Program-made: the position numbers and the translations under genes
In this document: piece by piece, positions 1 to 7,933 of the stretch
Position numbering within the stretch: the first letter of the stretch is position 1
How the letters are laid out: every line of letters begins with the position of its first letter
Notes under the pieces: model-generated
What the model saw: the letters and a program-made list of their open reading frames with translations, nothing else
Told to the model about the DNA's origin: nothing
Database searches by the model: none
Source: Aciduliprofundum sp. MAR08-339
Lineage (GTDB): Archaea > Thermoplasmatota > Thermoplasmata > Thermoplasmatales > Aciduliprofundaceae
Reading direction: 5' to 3'
Length of the DNA stretch: 64,000 nt
Assembly: GCF_000327505.1 (NCBI RefSeq)
Contig: NC_019942.1
Location: 1 to 64,000 of the forward strand

Positions 1-61
1 ATTTGATAAGAAAATCTTTTTTAACTCCAAAGATATACCTACCTTTGCTTCGGGTGGAAAC

Positions 62-1309
62 ATGGCACAAGTGAATTTATTTGAGAAGCATATGCGCAAG
101 GTCTCGCTTTTCAAGGGGAACAGGGAAGCACTATACCCAGATTACATTCCAGACAACCTTCCCCACAGAGAGAAAGAAATAGATAAACTCGCAGAGATTT
201 TAGTGGCCGCCCTTGAGGGAAACAGGCCCTCAAACATTCTCATATTCGGAAAAACGGGCACAGGAAAAACAGCCGTTGTGAGATATGTGGGAAGAGAACT
301 GAAGAGGGCAGAAAAGGTCTATGCAAAAAGAAAAATTGAGTTCATATACCTGAACTGCGAAACCGTGGATACCCCATACTCCATTCTCCAAAATCTTGGA
401 AACCATTTCATCGAGGAGTGGGATGAGAAAATCCCGTTTACTGGATGGCCCATGGACAAGGTATTCTCAACGGCAAAGGAAAGAATTGATGAATGGAACG
501 GAATAGTGATCCTCGTTCTTGACGAAATAGATAAACTTGTTGTTAAAAGCGGGGATGACATACTCTACCAGCTGCTTCTTCTGGATTCAGAGATGAAAAA
601 TTCAAATCTGAGCATAATAGGTATATCCAACGAGTTGAAGTTCACAGATCTTCTTGATCCCCGGGTGAGAAGCAGATTGAGCCAAGAAAAGATGGTTTTC
701 TCCCCCTACAACGCCTTTCAACTGCAAGATATCCTTGCTGAGAGGGTTCAATTGGCTGTGAAGGAGGGTGCTGTCGGTGAGGATGTTATTGGCATATGTG
801 CAGCCATAGCCGCCCAGGAACATGGAGATGCCAGAAGGGCCATAGACCTGCTGCGCATATCTATAGAGATCGCAGAGAGGGAGGGAGCAGATAAGGTAAA
901 TGAGAGGCACGTGTATATGGCAAAAAACAAAATTGAAATGGACTGCATTGCAGAGGCAATAAAAACATTACCCCTGCACTCAAAAATAGTTCTCTTGGGT
1001 GTGGCCCTCAACGAGGAGGCAGGTAACAAGTTTCTGACCACGGGAGAACTCTACAAAATTTATATGGTTCTCAGCAAGAGGGTTGGTGTATCTCCGCTTA
1101 CCCAGAGAAGAATCTCGGACCTGATATCTGATATGGACATGCTCGGTCTGCTCAACACACAGGTAAAATCCTTCGGAAGGTACGGAAGGACGAAGATTGT
1201 TGAACTAGCCCTGCCCGTGGTGGAGGTGAAAAAGATCGTACTTGAGGATGAACTTCTCGTGGATCTTCAGGGAGCCAAGTTAGCCTCTCAGAAAAAACTA
1301 TTTTTCTGA
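62..1309 (+). CDS. cdc6: Orc1/Cdc6 replication initiator
   Basis: Archaeal origin-binding AAA+ protein that recognises replication origins and helps load the MCM helicase. The N-terminal half has Walker A GKTGTGKT (residues 63-70), Walker B LVLDEID (151-157), a sensor-1 segment around GISN (189-192) and an arginine-rich box RVRSRL (203-208). The last ~100 residues fit the winged-helix DNA-binding domain of the family. At 415 residues it has the usual family length. The ATG follows a purine-rich GGGTGGAAA. In archaea this gene often lies next to an origin, but only 61 bp upstream is visible, so no origin repeats can be judged. Its last 12 bp overlap the convergent signal peptidase gene. The family call is firm; whether this is the main initiator or a paralogue is not decidable here. 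Confidence 0.96.
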   Translation: MAQVNLFEKHMRKVSLFKGNREALYPDYIPDNLPHREKEIDKLAEILVAALEGNRPSNILIFGKTGTGKTAVVRYVGRELKRAEKVYAKRKIEFIYLNCETVDTPYSILQNLGNHFIEEWDEKIPFTGWPMDKVFSTAKERIDEWNGIVILVLDEIDKLVVKSGDDILYQLLLLDSEMKNSNLSIIGISNELKFTDLLDPRVRSRLSQEKMVFSPYNAFQLQDILAERVQLAVKEGAVGEDVIGICAAIAAQEHGDARRAIDLLRISIEIAEREGADKVNERHVYMAKNKIEMDCIAEAIKTLPLHSKIVLLGVALNEEAGNKFLTTGELYKIYMVLSKRVGVSPLTQRRISDLISDMDMLGLLNTQVKSFGRYGRTKIVELALPVVEVKKIVLEDELLVDLQGAKLASQKKLFF

Positions 1310-2134
1310 ACTTCGTCCCCGTATTCTCTCAACCATCTCCTTTCTGTGGGCAACAACATAATCTATCCCAAATGAACAGGCAATTATCAGAACTATGGAA
1401 ACAACAAGATCTGTATTGGTATTATGTGGAATTTCCCCCGTATTTGTATGCGTAAAATAGAGTTTTATCGCACCAAACCATGGGATCTCTCCCCGGGCAA
1501 CGCCAACAATCATATTGAAATTCACAAGTTTGGGACATATGGGTATAAACCCTCCAGTATTACTCTGGTCATAAGCACTTCCCCCAAACTGGGCAAGATT
1601 GTGATCTCCCATGGTTATGAAACCTGAGGTTCCAAACTTTGAGGGATTCAAATGGTACGGGTCTATATTTATCACCACTTCCTTTCTGGCATATCCCACA
1701 TTATCAATGGTTATGTAATCCCTGGTAACGTGAAGCCATGAGGGGTAGTTTCCATTCTCAAATCCCCTTATCTTCCACTCCCTGCCGTTCCAGTGCAGGT
1801 ACACAATTGCCCGGTGGATTATCAGTCTTCCATTGCATTTATATATGACCACATCCCCATAATCCCCATAACTCTTGTATCCGTGCATTCTACCTTCAAC
1901 ATAACTCACAACATCTTCGGGAGAGTAAACCTTCTTCACGATCACTATGTCTCCCGTATCAATGGTACCTATGTGGGACAGAGACCCATGCTGCATACTT
2001 CCAGATTCAATCACAACTATCGGAGGCCATGTCTGAGCATAGGCATACAGAGAGAGAAAAATAACGGCAACAATAACTAAGGAGATGACAATATCCTTCA
2101 CCGTATCCTTTACAATATTTTCATCCTTTGCCAT
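1298..2134 (-). CDS. Signal peptidase I, archaeal S26B (Sec11-like)
   Basis: Membrane serine protease that removes signal peptides from exported proteins. An N-terminal transmembrane segment (about residues 14-33) is followed by the catalytic box ESGSM with Ser46. A histidine in LIIHR (His107) replaces the bacterial lysine, which marks the archaeal/ER class, and ITMGDHN (Asp177) is the third conserved box. A second hydrophobic segment near 243-262 suggests a C-terminal anchor, so both ends are probably cytoplasmic. At 278 residues it is longer than a minimal Sec11, with extra sequence between boxes. It is divergent from eIF5A, and the 87 bp between them hold promoters for both. The window encodes many exported proteins that would be its substrates. 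Confidence 0.93.
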   Translation of the reverse strand: MAKDENIVKDTVKDIVISLVIVAVIFLSLYAYAQTWPPIVVIESGSMQHGSLSHIGTIDTGDIVIVKKVYSPEDVVSYVEGRMHGYKSYGDYGDVVIYKCNGRLIIHRAIVYLHWNGREWKIRGFENGNYPSWLHVTRDYITIDNVGYARKEVVINIDPYHLNPSKFGTSGFITMGDHNLAQFGGSAYDQSNTGGFIPICPKLVNFNMIVGVARGEIPWFGAIKLYFTHTNTGEIPHNTNTDLVVSIVLIIACSFGIDYVVAHRKEMVERIRGRSSEK

Positions 2135-2221
2135 TCAGGAAGGTATATTCCCAAGAAATAAAAATGTTTTGAAAGAAAATCTATATAAATGCAATGCCAT
2201 TTACCCTCCGAGGGATTAAAA

Positions 2222-2617
2222 ATGTCATGGAGAGATGTTGAAGTTCGAGAACTCAAGGTTGGCGGTTATATGGTTGTGGATGATGAGCCCTGCAAGATAG
2301 TGGAGATGACCACGAGCAAACCTGGGAAGCACGGAGAAGCCAAGGCAAGAATCGTCGCCATTGGAGTGTTTGACGGGCAGAAGCGGAGCATAGTGTACCC
2401 CGTGAAGCACAAGGTGAAGGTTCCAATAATAGAGAAGCGAAACGCCCAAGTTCTGGCCATAATGGGGGACGAGGCACAGTTGATGGATTCAGAAACTTTT
2501 GAGACCTTTGAACTGCCCATACCCGAAGAACTCAAGGGCAATATTGCTCCCGGAAAGAACGTTGAATATTGGGAAGCACTCGGAAAGAGAAAGATAATGA
2601 AGGTTACAGGCGAATAA
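2222..2617 (+). CDS. eif5a: Translation factor eIF5A/aIF5A (hypusinated)
   Basis: Elongation/initiation factor that relieves ribosome stalling and is modified on one lysine to deoxyhypusine or hypusine. The modification loop reads [12 protein letters not shown], with Lys36 as the target. An N-terminal SH3-like domain and a C-terminal OB fold account for all 131 residues, the normal length. The start MSWRDVEV was chosen because family members begin this way and a TATA-like TATATAAAT lies about 40 bp upstream; an in-frame ATG 11 codons earlier would add an atypical extension. The next gene, an agmatinase, begins 2 nt after the stop codon, a linkage that suggests polyamine supply for the modification. 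Deoxyhypusine synthase is also in this window. Confidence 0.97.
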   Translation: MSWRDVEVRELKVGGYMVVDDEPCKIVEMTTSKPGKHGEAKARIVAIGVFDGQKRSIVYPVKHKVKVPIIEKRNAQVLAIMGDEAQLMDSETFETFELPIPEELKGNIAPGKNVEYWEALGKRKIMKVTGE

Positions 2618-2619
2618 AC

Positions 2620-3495
2620 ATGCTTCTGCACTTTGCAGATGCAAATGGAGATTTTGATTCTTCTTTTTTCGTAATATTTGGAGTACCCTTTGATGGTACC
2701 TCTTCCTTCAGGCACGGTTCAAAATTCGCTCCAGACGAAATAAGAAAGGCATCCTACAATCTTGAAAGTTATATGCTTGAGCATGGCATATCAATTCCAG
2801 ATCTGCCAGTACATGATATGGGAAACATAGGCACTTTAGACGAGTTTGGCTCCGTCGAAGAGGTTATAGAGACCGTGCATTCCACTATGGATTACATTCT
2901 TCCAGAGAAATTCCCCATAATGCTTGGGGGTGAGCATTCAATAACCATCGGAGCAGCAGAGGCACTGAAAAAGATAGGTGACGTAGGAATAATATTCATA
3001 GATGCCCATGGAGATTTTAGAGACGAGTACCTTGGAAACAGATACAGCCATGCATGCACTGCCAAAAGGGCCTATGAAATTCTCAATAAAAAGGTGATTT
3101 CAATCGGTGTGCGTTCCGCCTCAAGGGAGGAGGTTGTAGATGCAAAAAAACTTGGGTACGCTTGGATCGATGCCTACGAGTTCCATAAAATCGGATGGAA
3201 AATGGCAATAGAAAAGGCACTAAAAATTATGAACGTAGAGCAAATATATTTATCAATCGATATTGATGGCATTGATCCTGCCTATGCCCCTGGTACAGGC
3301 ACTCCCGAATTCTTTGGCCTGACCCCTCTTGACGTGAAAAACATAATAGATTTTTTGGGACCAAAACTCATAGGGGCGGACATAACGGAGGTATGCCCGG
3401 TTTACGATAACGGGAACACGGCAGTACTCGCTTCCAGACTTGTTCAGGAGATAATAGCAGCAAAAGCCAAAACCTGGAAGGATAAGTTTAAATAA
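2620..3495 (+). CDS. speB: Agmatinase-family ureohydrolase
   Basis: Binuclear manganese enzyme of the arginase/agmatinase family that removes urea from agmatine, or from N1-aminopropylagmatine as in some thermophiles, to feed putrescine/spermidine synthesis. All metal ligands are visible: His106 in GGEHS, Asp128, His130 and Asp132 in DAHGDF, and Asp214/Asp216 in SIDIDGIDP; His144 in YSHAC fits the catalytic loop. At 291 residues it is full length. The start lies 2 nt after the eIF5A stop, so the genes are almost certainly co-transcribed. An earlier in-frame start inside eIF5A was rejected because it would overlap and add non-family sequence. The exact substrate cannot be told from the sequence. 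The last codons contain the TATA box of the following pilus operon. Confidence 0.93.
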   Translation: MLLHFADANGDFDSSFFVIFGVPFDGTSSFRHGSKFAPDEIRKASYNLESYMLEHGISIPDLPVHDMGNIGTLDEFGSVEEVIETVHSTMDYILPEKFPIMLGGEHSITIGAAEALKKIGDVGIIFIDAHGDFRDEYLGNRYSHACTAKRAYEILNKKVISIGVRSASREEVVDAKKLGYAWIDAYEFHKIGWKMAIEKALKIMNVEQIYLSIDIDGIDPAYAPGTGTPEFFGLTPLDVKNIIDFLGPKLIGADITEVCPVYDNGNTAVLASRLVQEIIAAKAKTWKDKFK

Positions 3496-3528
3496 CATTT
3501 CTCCCCTATGGTTCATGGTGCTCGAATT

Positions 3529-4425
3529 ATGAGGAGGATTTACAGGAAAGAGGGAGGAATTGCCTCGACAGTAGGTACGATATTCGCATTGATGATATTC
3601 ACATCTCTACTCTCCATGTTCATGGTGCAGGTTGTGCCCGTACAGATAAAGGAAAGTGAGGCAGAGCACGATATGCAGGTATTATCACAATTCTCACAAC
3701 TTCGCAGCATGGTTGATCTCCTCACACTAACAAAGAATACAAACTACACAGCATACGTGCCCATAAAACTAGGTGCTCCCGGGGTGCCTGTGGTGGCCTC
3801 ACCAACCTACGGACAACTATCTGTTTATCCGGCTGGATTGAATACAACATTTAGTATGAACGTGAGTTTTTACGATAAATATTCAAATTTCATATACCTG
3901 AAATCCCAGGGAAGCATTCAGTTCACCGCTCCAAACAGATACTATGTTCCAGAAACTTTCTCCTATGAGAACGGGGCAATCCTGAGGTACAATTTCTACG
4001 CAAAGAATGCCATAATGCCCATAAAGCCTGATATGAAATTTGTGAATTCAAGCAGGTATGTGAATATCACAATGACCCTGCAGAGCATATATGGACTTCC
4101 AGTAACCGTGACAGGTGTTGAAACAAGGAGTCTGGGTATATCCCTGGAGGGTATAAACACCCAAACCTATTTCCTTGGCGGGAAGGAATTAAATATAACA
4201 ATAAACGATACCTATTACTATGGCCTGATGCCCTTAAACTTTACAAAATACTGGATAAATTTCATAATGCAGGCACTCAACAGCAGCGGAATTGCTGAAA
4301 ATGCACCCCCTTCAGCCACATACCCCTATTACACGTACACACCGGGAGGAAACACCATCCACATATTCCATGTTTGGAACCTTAAAGTTAAGATGGTGTA
4401 TCTGCAGATAGAGGTGGGATCCTGA
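3529..4425 (+). CDS. Pilin-like secreted protein of a type IV pilus operon
   Basis: No precise family recognised. The N-terminus (residues 1-30) carries positive charges, then EGGIASTVGTIF and a long hydrophobic helix, which looks like a class III (prepilin) signal or a single membrane anchor. The remaining ~250 residues are polar, rich in Tyr, Asn and Thr with many NxT/S sequons, and end in a beta-rich segment, as expected outside the cell. The start at the second ATG is preferred because the TATA box TTTAAATA (3487-3494) would place transcription start just downstream of the first ATG. The stop overlaps the start of the following ATPase (TGATG), so it belongs to the pilus/secretion operon and may be a pseudopilin or assembly subunit. 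Confidence 0.7.
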   Translation: MRRIYRKEGGIASTVGTIFALMIFTSLLSMFMVQVVPVQIKESEAEHDMQVLSQFSQLRSMVDLLTLTKNTNYTAYVPIKLGAPGVPVVASPTYGQLSVYPAGLNTTFSMNVSFYDKYSNFIYLKSQGSIQFTAPNRYYVPETFSYENGAILRYNFYAKNAIMPIKPDMKFVNSSRYVNITMTLQSIYGLPVTVTGVETRSLGISLEGINTQTYFLGGKELNITINDTYYYGLMPLNFTKYWINFIMQALNSSGIAENAPPSATYPYYTYTPGGNTIHIFHVWNLKVKMVYLQIEVGS

Positions 4426-6062
4426 TGATGCCAAAGGGGTTCAAAAGGCTGAACATGTCCATATTCCAAGGCATATTAAAGCCCCAGGTTAAAATCAAAA
4501 TCCCAAAGTTTGAGGTGGCCAAGAGCAGTGACATCACCCCTATTCCTCCGCTGGAGAGGGACAACTATGAAACTGTTGAGGTGTACCCTGTTTACCCTCC
4601 ATATGTTTACGTGAGAATAATTTACGATAGGGAAGAGTACGAGTACATTTACCAGCTCATAGAGCCTCCCCTGAGCGAGGAAGAGCAAGACTTGCTTGAA
4701 GAGCTCAACGATACTTTAAACCGCACGCTAAGGTATAACTGGGAGATGATGAATATCAAGGACAGAGAGCAGTACCTTATGGAGAGTGTTGACAGTTTCC
4801 TAAACAGCAGGGAGATCAAAATAGATAAATTATCAAAGCAGAGAATAATGTACTACGTTGTGAGGGACCATGTGGGTTATCAGAAAATTGATGGCTTGCT
4901 GAGGGATGAGTTCGTTGAAGACATATCCTGCGATGGAGTGGGTGTGCCGATTTACGTTTTTCATAAAAAGTATCAATCCATAAAGACAACCATTTCATAC
5001 AAGGACGATGATGAACTCAATTCATTCATAGTTTACATAGCTCAGAAATGCGGAAAGCAGATTTCTGTGGCCGAGCCAATACTGGATGGAACCACCTCTG
5101 AGGGACACAGAGTCCAGGCCACATACGGCCGTGAGGTTACAACAAGGGGAGGTACTTTCACCATAAGAAGATTCAAGGAGCGCCCATTCACGCCCACTGA
5201 ACTGGTACTGTTCGGGACTGCCTCTCCTGAGATCGTAGCATACCTCTGGCTCATGGTTGAGCACGGGGAAAGCGCCATAGTCATAGGAGGACCTGCATGC
5301 GGCAAAACATCCACTCTCAACGCCTTTTCAATGTTCATCCCTCCCACCGCAAAGATTGTGAGCATTGAGGACACAAGAGAAATAAACCTGCCACATCAAA
5401 ACTGGATACCCGGAACAACTAGAAGCGGAATTGGAGAGGCAACCCTAACAGGAAAATCGGCAGGCGAGATTGATATGTACGATCTTGTTCGTGCTGCGTT
5501 GAGGCAGAGACCCAACTACATAATTGTGGGAGAGGTTAGGGGCAAGGAGACCTACACAATGTTTCAGGCCATGGCAACGGGGCATACAACATACTCGACC
5601 ATGCATGCAGATTCCATAATATCAATGATCCACCGCCTTGAAAATCCGCCAATAAACTGCCCCAGAATTCTCATGACCGCATTGAACAACGTCATAATTC
5701 AGAAGATGGCCAGGGTTAAAAACGAGACTGTTAGGAGGATAACCCAACTGGTGGAAAATGTGGGTTTTGAACCTGAAACGAATGAACTGATAACGAATGT
5801 GGTATTTGAGTGGGATCAGGGGAAGGATACCCACAAGTTCAAGGGACACAGTTACCTCTTTGATAAGATAATGACCATGAAAAATCTGACCCACAATGAG
5901 ATGATGGAGGAATTTGAGCGTAGAACCGATGTTGTTAGGTACTGGGTTGAAAAAAGGATTCTTGATTTCCGAGAGATATGGAGCACAATCTCAGATTACT
6001 ACAAAGACCCAATCGGAACCGCTGAGAAAATAAGGCTCGAACTTGGGGAGGTGGAGAAATGA
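4425..6062 (+). CDS. Type II/IV secretion ATPase (archaeal pilus assembly), copy 1
   Basis: Hexameric motor ATPase of the VirB11/TadA/PilB group that powers pilus or pseudopilus assembly at the membrane. Visible motifs: Walker A GGPACGKTS (288-296), Asp box SIEDTREI (313-320), Walker B region YIIVGEVRG (365-373) and His box TTYSTMHADS (388-397). The N-terminal ~150 residues are a family-specific segment including ITPIPPLERDNYETVEVYPV, shared with the second ATPase of the operon. At 545 residues it matches archaeal PilB-type ATPases. It overlaps the upstream pilin-like gene by 1 nt and the downstream TadC gene by 4 nt, which indicates translational coupling. It could instead serve a pseudopilus-type secretion machine; the archaellum ATPase ArlI is less likely given the twin TadC genes. 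Confidence 0.92.
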   Translation: MMPKGFKRLNMSIFQGILKPQVKIKIPKFEVAKSSDITPIPPLERDNYETVEVYPVYPPYVYVRIIYDREEYEYIYQLIEPPLSEEEQDLLEELNDTLNRTLRYNWEMMNIKDREQYLMESVDSFLNSREIKIDKLSKQRIMYYVVRDHVGYQKIDGLLRDEFVEDISCDGVGVPIYVFHKKYQSIKTTISYKDDDELNSFIVYIAQKCGKQISVAEPILDGTTSEGHRVQATYGREVTTRGGTFTIRRFKERPFTPTELVLFGTASPEIVAYLWLMVEHGESAIVIGGPACGKTSTLNAFSMFIPPTAKIVSIEDTREINLPHQNWIPGTTRSGIGEATLTGKSAGEIDMYDLVRAALRQRPNYIIVGEVRGKETYTMFQAMATGHTTYSTMHADSIISMIHRLENPPINCPRILMTALNNVIIQKMARVKNETVRRITQLVENVGFEPETNELITNVVFEWDQGKDTHKFKGHSYLFDKIMTMKNLTHNEMMEEFERRTDVVRYWVEKRILDFREIWSTISDYYKDPIGTAEKIRLELGEVEK

Positions 6063-7057
6063 GGTTGATGGCAAGACTCTTCGAGAGGTACGCACCCAAA
6101 CCCAGAGATATGCCCTACAAGATCAAGTTACCAAAGGGCACACTGCCAGCATACATAACCCTGGATCCATATCATAAAATCGCGTGGAAAATTATGGGCA
6201 GGATGGCCGAGAGAGCGGTGAAGAAGAAAAAGTACTCAAAACTCGAAATGGATCTTTTAAAGGCCCATATACTTCTAAGGCCCCAGGAATATCTTGCCTA
6301 CACGTACTTCACAACCCTTTTGGTTGGTATTATCAGCATAGTTATGGCTGCCTTTTTGGCTCTTATGGGTCTCGCCATTAAAAATCCACTAATAACCATT
6401 CTGTTTCTTATGATTGGAATATTTATGGCAGTTTTCATACCCATAATGACGTATTTTTCTCTAATATCTTCACCATCATCCAAGTCCAAGAAGAGAGGAA
6501 AGGATATAGATACCCATCTCCCCGCAGCGGTAAATTTCATCGCTGCATTATCCTCTGCCGATGTGACCGTAGCAACGATATTCAAGGAACTATCACTAAG
6601 AAATGAGTATGGAGAAATAGCAAAGGAGGCCGAATGGATAACCAGAGATACTGAACTTCTCGGCAAGGATATACTCTCTGCGATAGAGGAGGCCTCAAGA
6701 AGGAGCCCCTCGGTAAAATGGCAGGAGTTTCTCCAGGGGGTTATAACAACTGCCACCTCTGGAGGACGCCTTAAACCCTTCTTCCTCTCAAAATCGGAGG
6801 AGTACGAGAAGGAGAAGAAATTGATGCTCAAAAAGAACATGGAGAGTCTCGGCCTTTTTGCAGAAATATACGTCACCGTGGGAGTGGCCTTTCCCCTGTT
6901 TCTCGTGGTGATAATAGCCATAATGGCTCTTATAAATAAGAACAGTGCAGCGAGCACCGTTATGCTTCTGGAGATCATTGTGATTGTTATGATTCCCATT
7001 CTAATTTTCGTGTTTAGTTATTTCATCTACAGCACAAGTAAGGAGGTGGCAGAGTGA
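6059..7057 (+). CDS. TadC/PilC-like pilus platform membrane protein, first
   Basis: Polytopic inner platform protein of the type II secretion F/TadC family, which sits in the membrane above the assembly ATPase. Four hydrophobic segments are visible: about 85-110, 115-140, 270-292 and 300-328, with a long cytoplasmic stretch between the pairs that carries the typical segment HLPAAVNFIAALSSADV. At 332 residues it has the size of a single-module T2SSF protein. The ATG overlaps the upstream ATPase stop (ATGA), and its own stop overlaps the next gene's GTG (GTGA). Together with the next gene it may form a two-subunit equivalent of the fused two-module PilC of other archaea; that pairing is inference. 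Confidence 0.85.
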   Translation: MRLMARLFERYAPKPRDMPYKIKLPKGTLPAYITLDPYHKIAWKIMGRMAERAVKKKKYSKLEMDLLKAHILLRPQEYLAYTYFTTLLVGIISIVMAAFLALMGLAIKNPLITILFLMIGIFMAVFIPIMTYFSLISSPSSKSKKRGKDIDTHLPAAVNFIAALSSADVTVATIFKELSLRNEYGEIAKEAEWITRDTELLGKDILSAIEEASRRSPSVKWQEFLQGVITTATSGGRLKPFFLSKSEEYEKEKKLMLKKNMESLGLFAEIYVTVGVAFPLFLVVIIAIMALINKNSAASTVMLLEIIVIVMIPILIFVFSYFIYSTSKEVAE

Positions 7058-7926
7058 ATAAGGAAAAAATTGTGTTCTACACATCTGCCCTTATAGCCGC
7101 GGCTTTCATCAGTTTGGGGATACTTCTGTACAAGAGAGATATGCACATCCTCGGGCTCAAGTATCTTGATTTCATTGTCACTGGGACATCTGCCTTTTTA
7201 TTTGGACCCGGTATATACGACATGCTCTCAACACGCAGAATTAAAAAAATGGAAGAGCGTTTTCCTGACTTTCTAAGGGATGTGGCCGAATCCTCAAGAT
7301 TCGGTATGACCCTTGCAGAGGCTATAGTTGTGGCATCTTCAGGAAGGTACGGTGCTTTGACAGATGAGATAAAGAGGCTGGCAGCAAAGATAAACTGGGG
7401 AGTGCCTGTGAGAGATGCTTTGCTTTCATTCAATGAGCGCGTGAAGACGCCTCTAATAGATAGAATAATCGCAATAGTTATAAAATCAAACGAGGCGGGA
7501 GGCAATGTATCGGATGTGCTCAACATGGTTGCAAGATCCGCCAGAGATAGTCAGCTATCACAAAAAGAGAGGAACATTGAGATGTTCACCTATGGATTTG
7601 TTCTTCTGACCTCGTTCTTCGTGTTCCTTGCCACAATAATAATCCTCAACAACTCGTTCCTACCAGAAATGGGTAAGGCAGGAATGGCCGTAGAAGAGAG
7701 TTTCAAAAAAGCATCGCTGGCTGGGGCGCTGCCGGGTGGTGGTATAGCATATGAATACGTACCCATAATAAGTTTTCTATTTGTGATCGCAACAATAATC
7801 CACGGAATAGGTGACGGTATAATGATTGGCATACTTTCAGACGGGCGCATAAAGAGCGGGTTCATATGGGCCTTTGTGCTCTTGGTATCCGGATATTTCA
7901 TCCTCAGACTTCTGGGGGCGGCTTGA
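7054..7926 (+). CDS. TadC/PilC-like pilus platform membrane protein, second
   Basis: Second T2SSF/TadC-type membrane protein of the operon. Hydrophobic segments lie near residues 5-22, 32-52, 175-198, 230-255 and 265-288. The cytoplasmic loop has the family pattern ERFPDFLRDVAESSRFGMTLAEA, with the usual FxxFLRxxA-like helix, and later SNEAGGNVSDVLNMVARSARD. The start is a GTG that overlaps the previous stop codon. The gene is 290 residues, close to the standard single module. The second ATPase begins 7 nt downstream. The pair of different TadC proteins lies between two ATPases, which suggests a heteromeric platform. Confidence 0.85.
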   Translation: MNKEKIVFYTSALIAAAFISLGILLYKRDMHILGLKYLDFIVTGTSAFLFGPGIYDMLSTRRIKKMEERFPDFLRDVAESSRFGMTLAEAIVVASSGRYGALTDEIKRLAAKINWGVPVRDALLSFNERVKTPLIDRIIAIVIKSNEAGGNVSDVLNMVARSARDSQLSQKERNIEMFTYGFVLLTSFFVFLATIIILNNSFLPEMGKAGMAVEESFKKASLAGALPGGGIAYEYVPIISFLFVIATIIHGIGDGIMIGILSDGRIKSGFIWAFVLLVSGYFILRLLGAA

Positions 7927-7933
7927 GGAGGCG

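Noticed and set aside
1-61. Replication origin upstream of cdc6
   Set aside because: Too little sequence is visible, and no origin-box-like repeats can be recognised in 61 bp.
6298-6999. 233-residue open frame on the minus strand across the first TadC gene
   Set aside because: Antisense of a well-supported membrane-protein gene; it has no recognisable domain or promoter.
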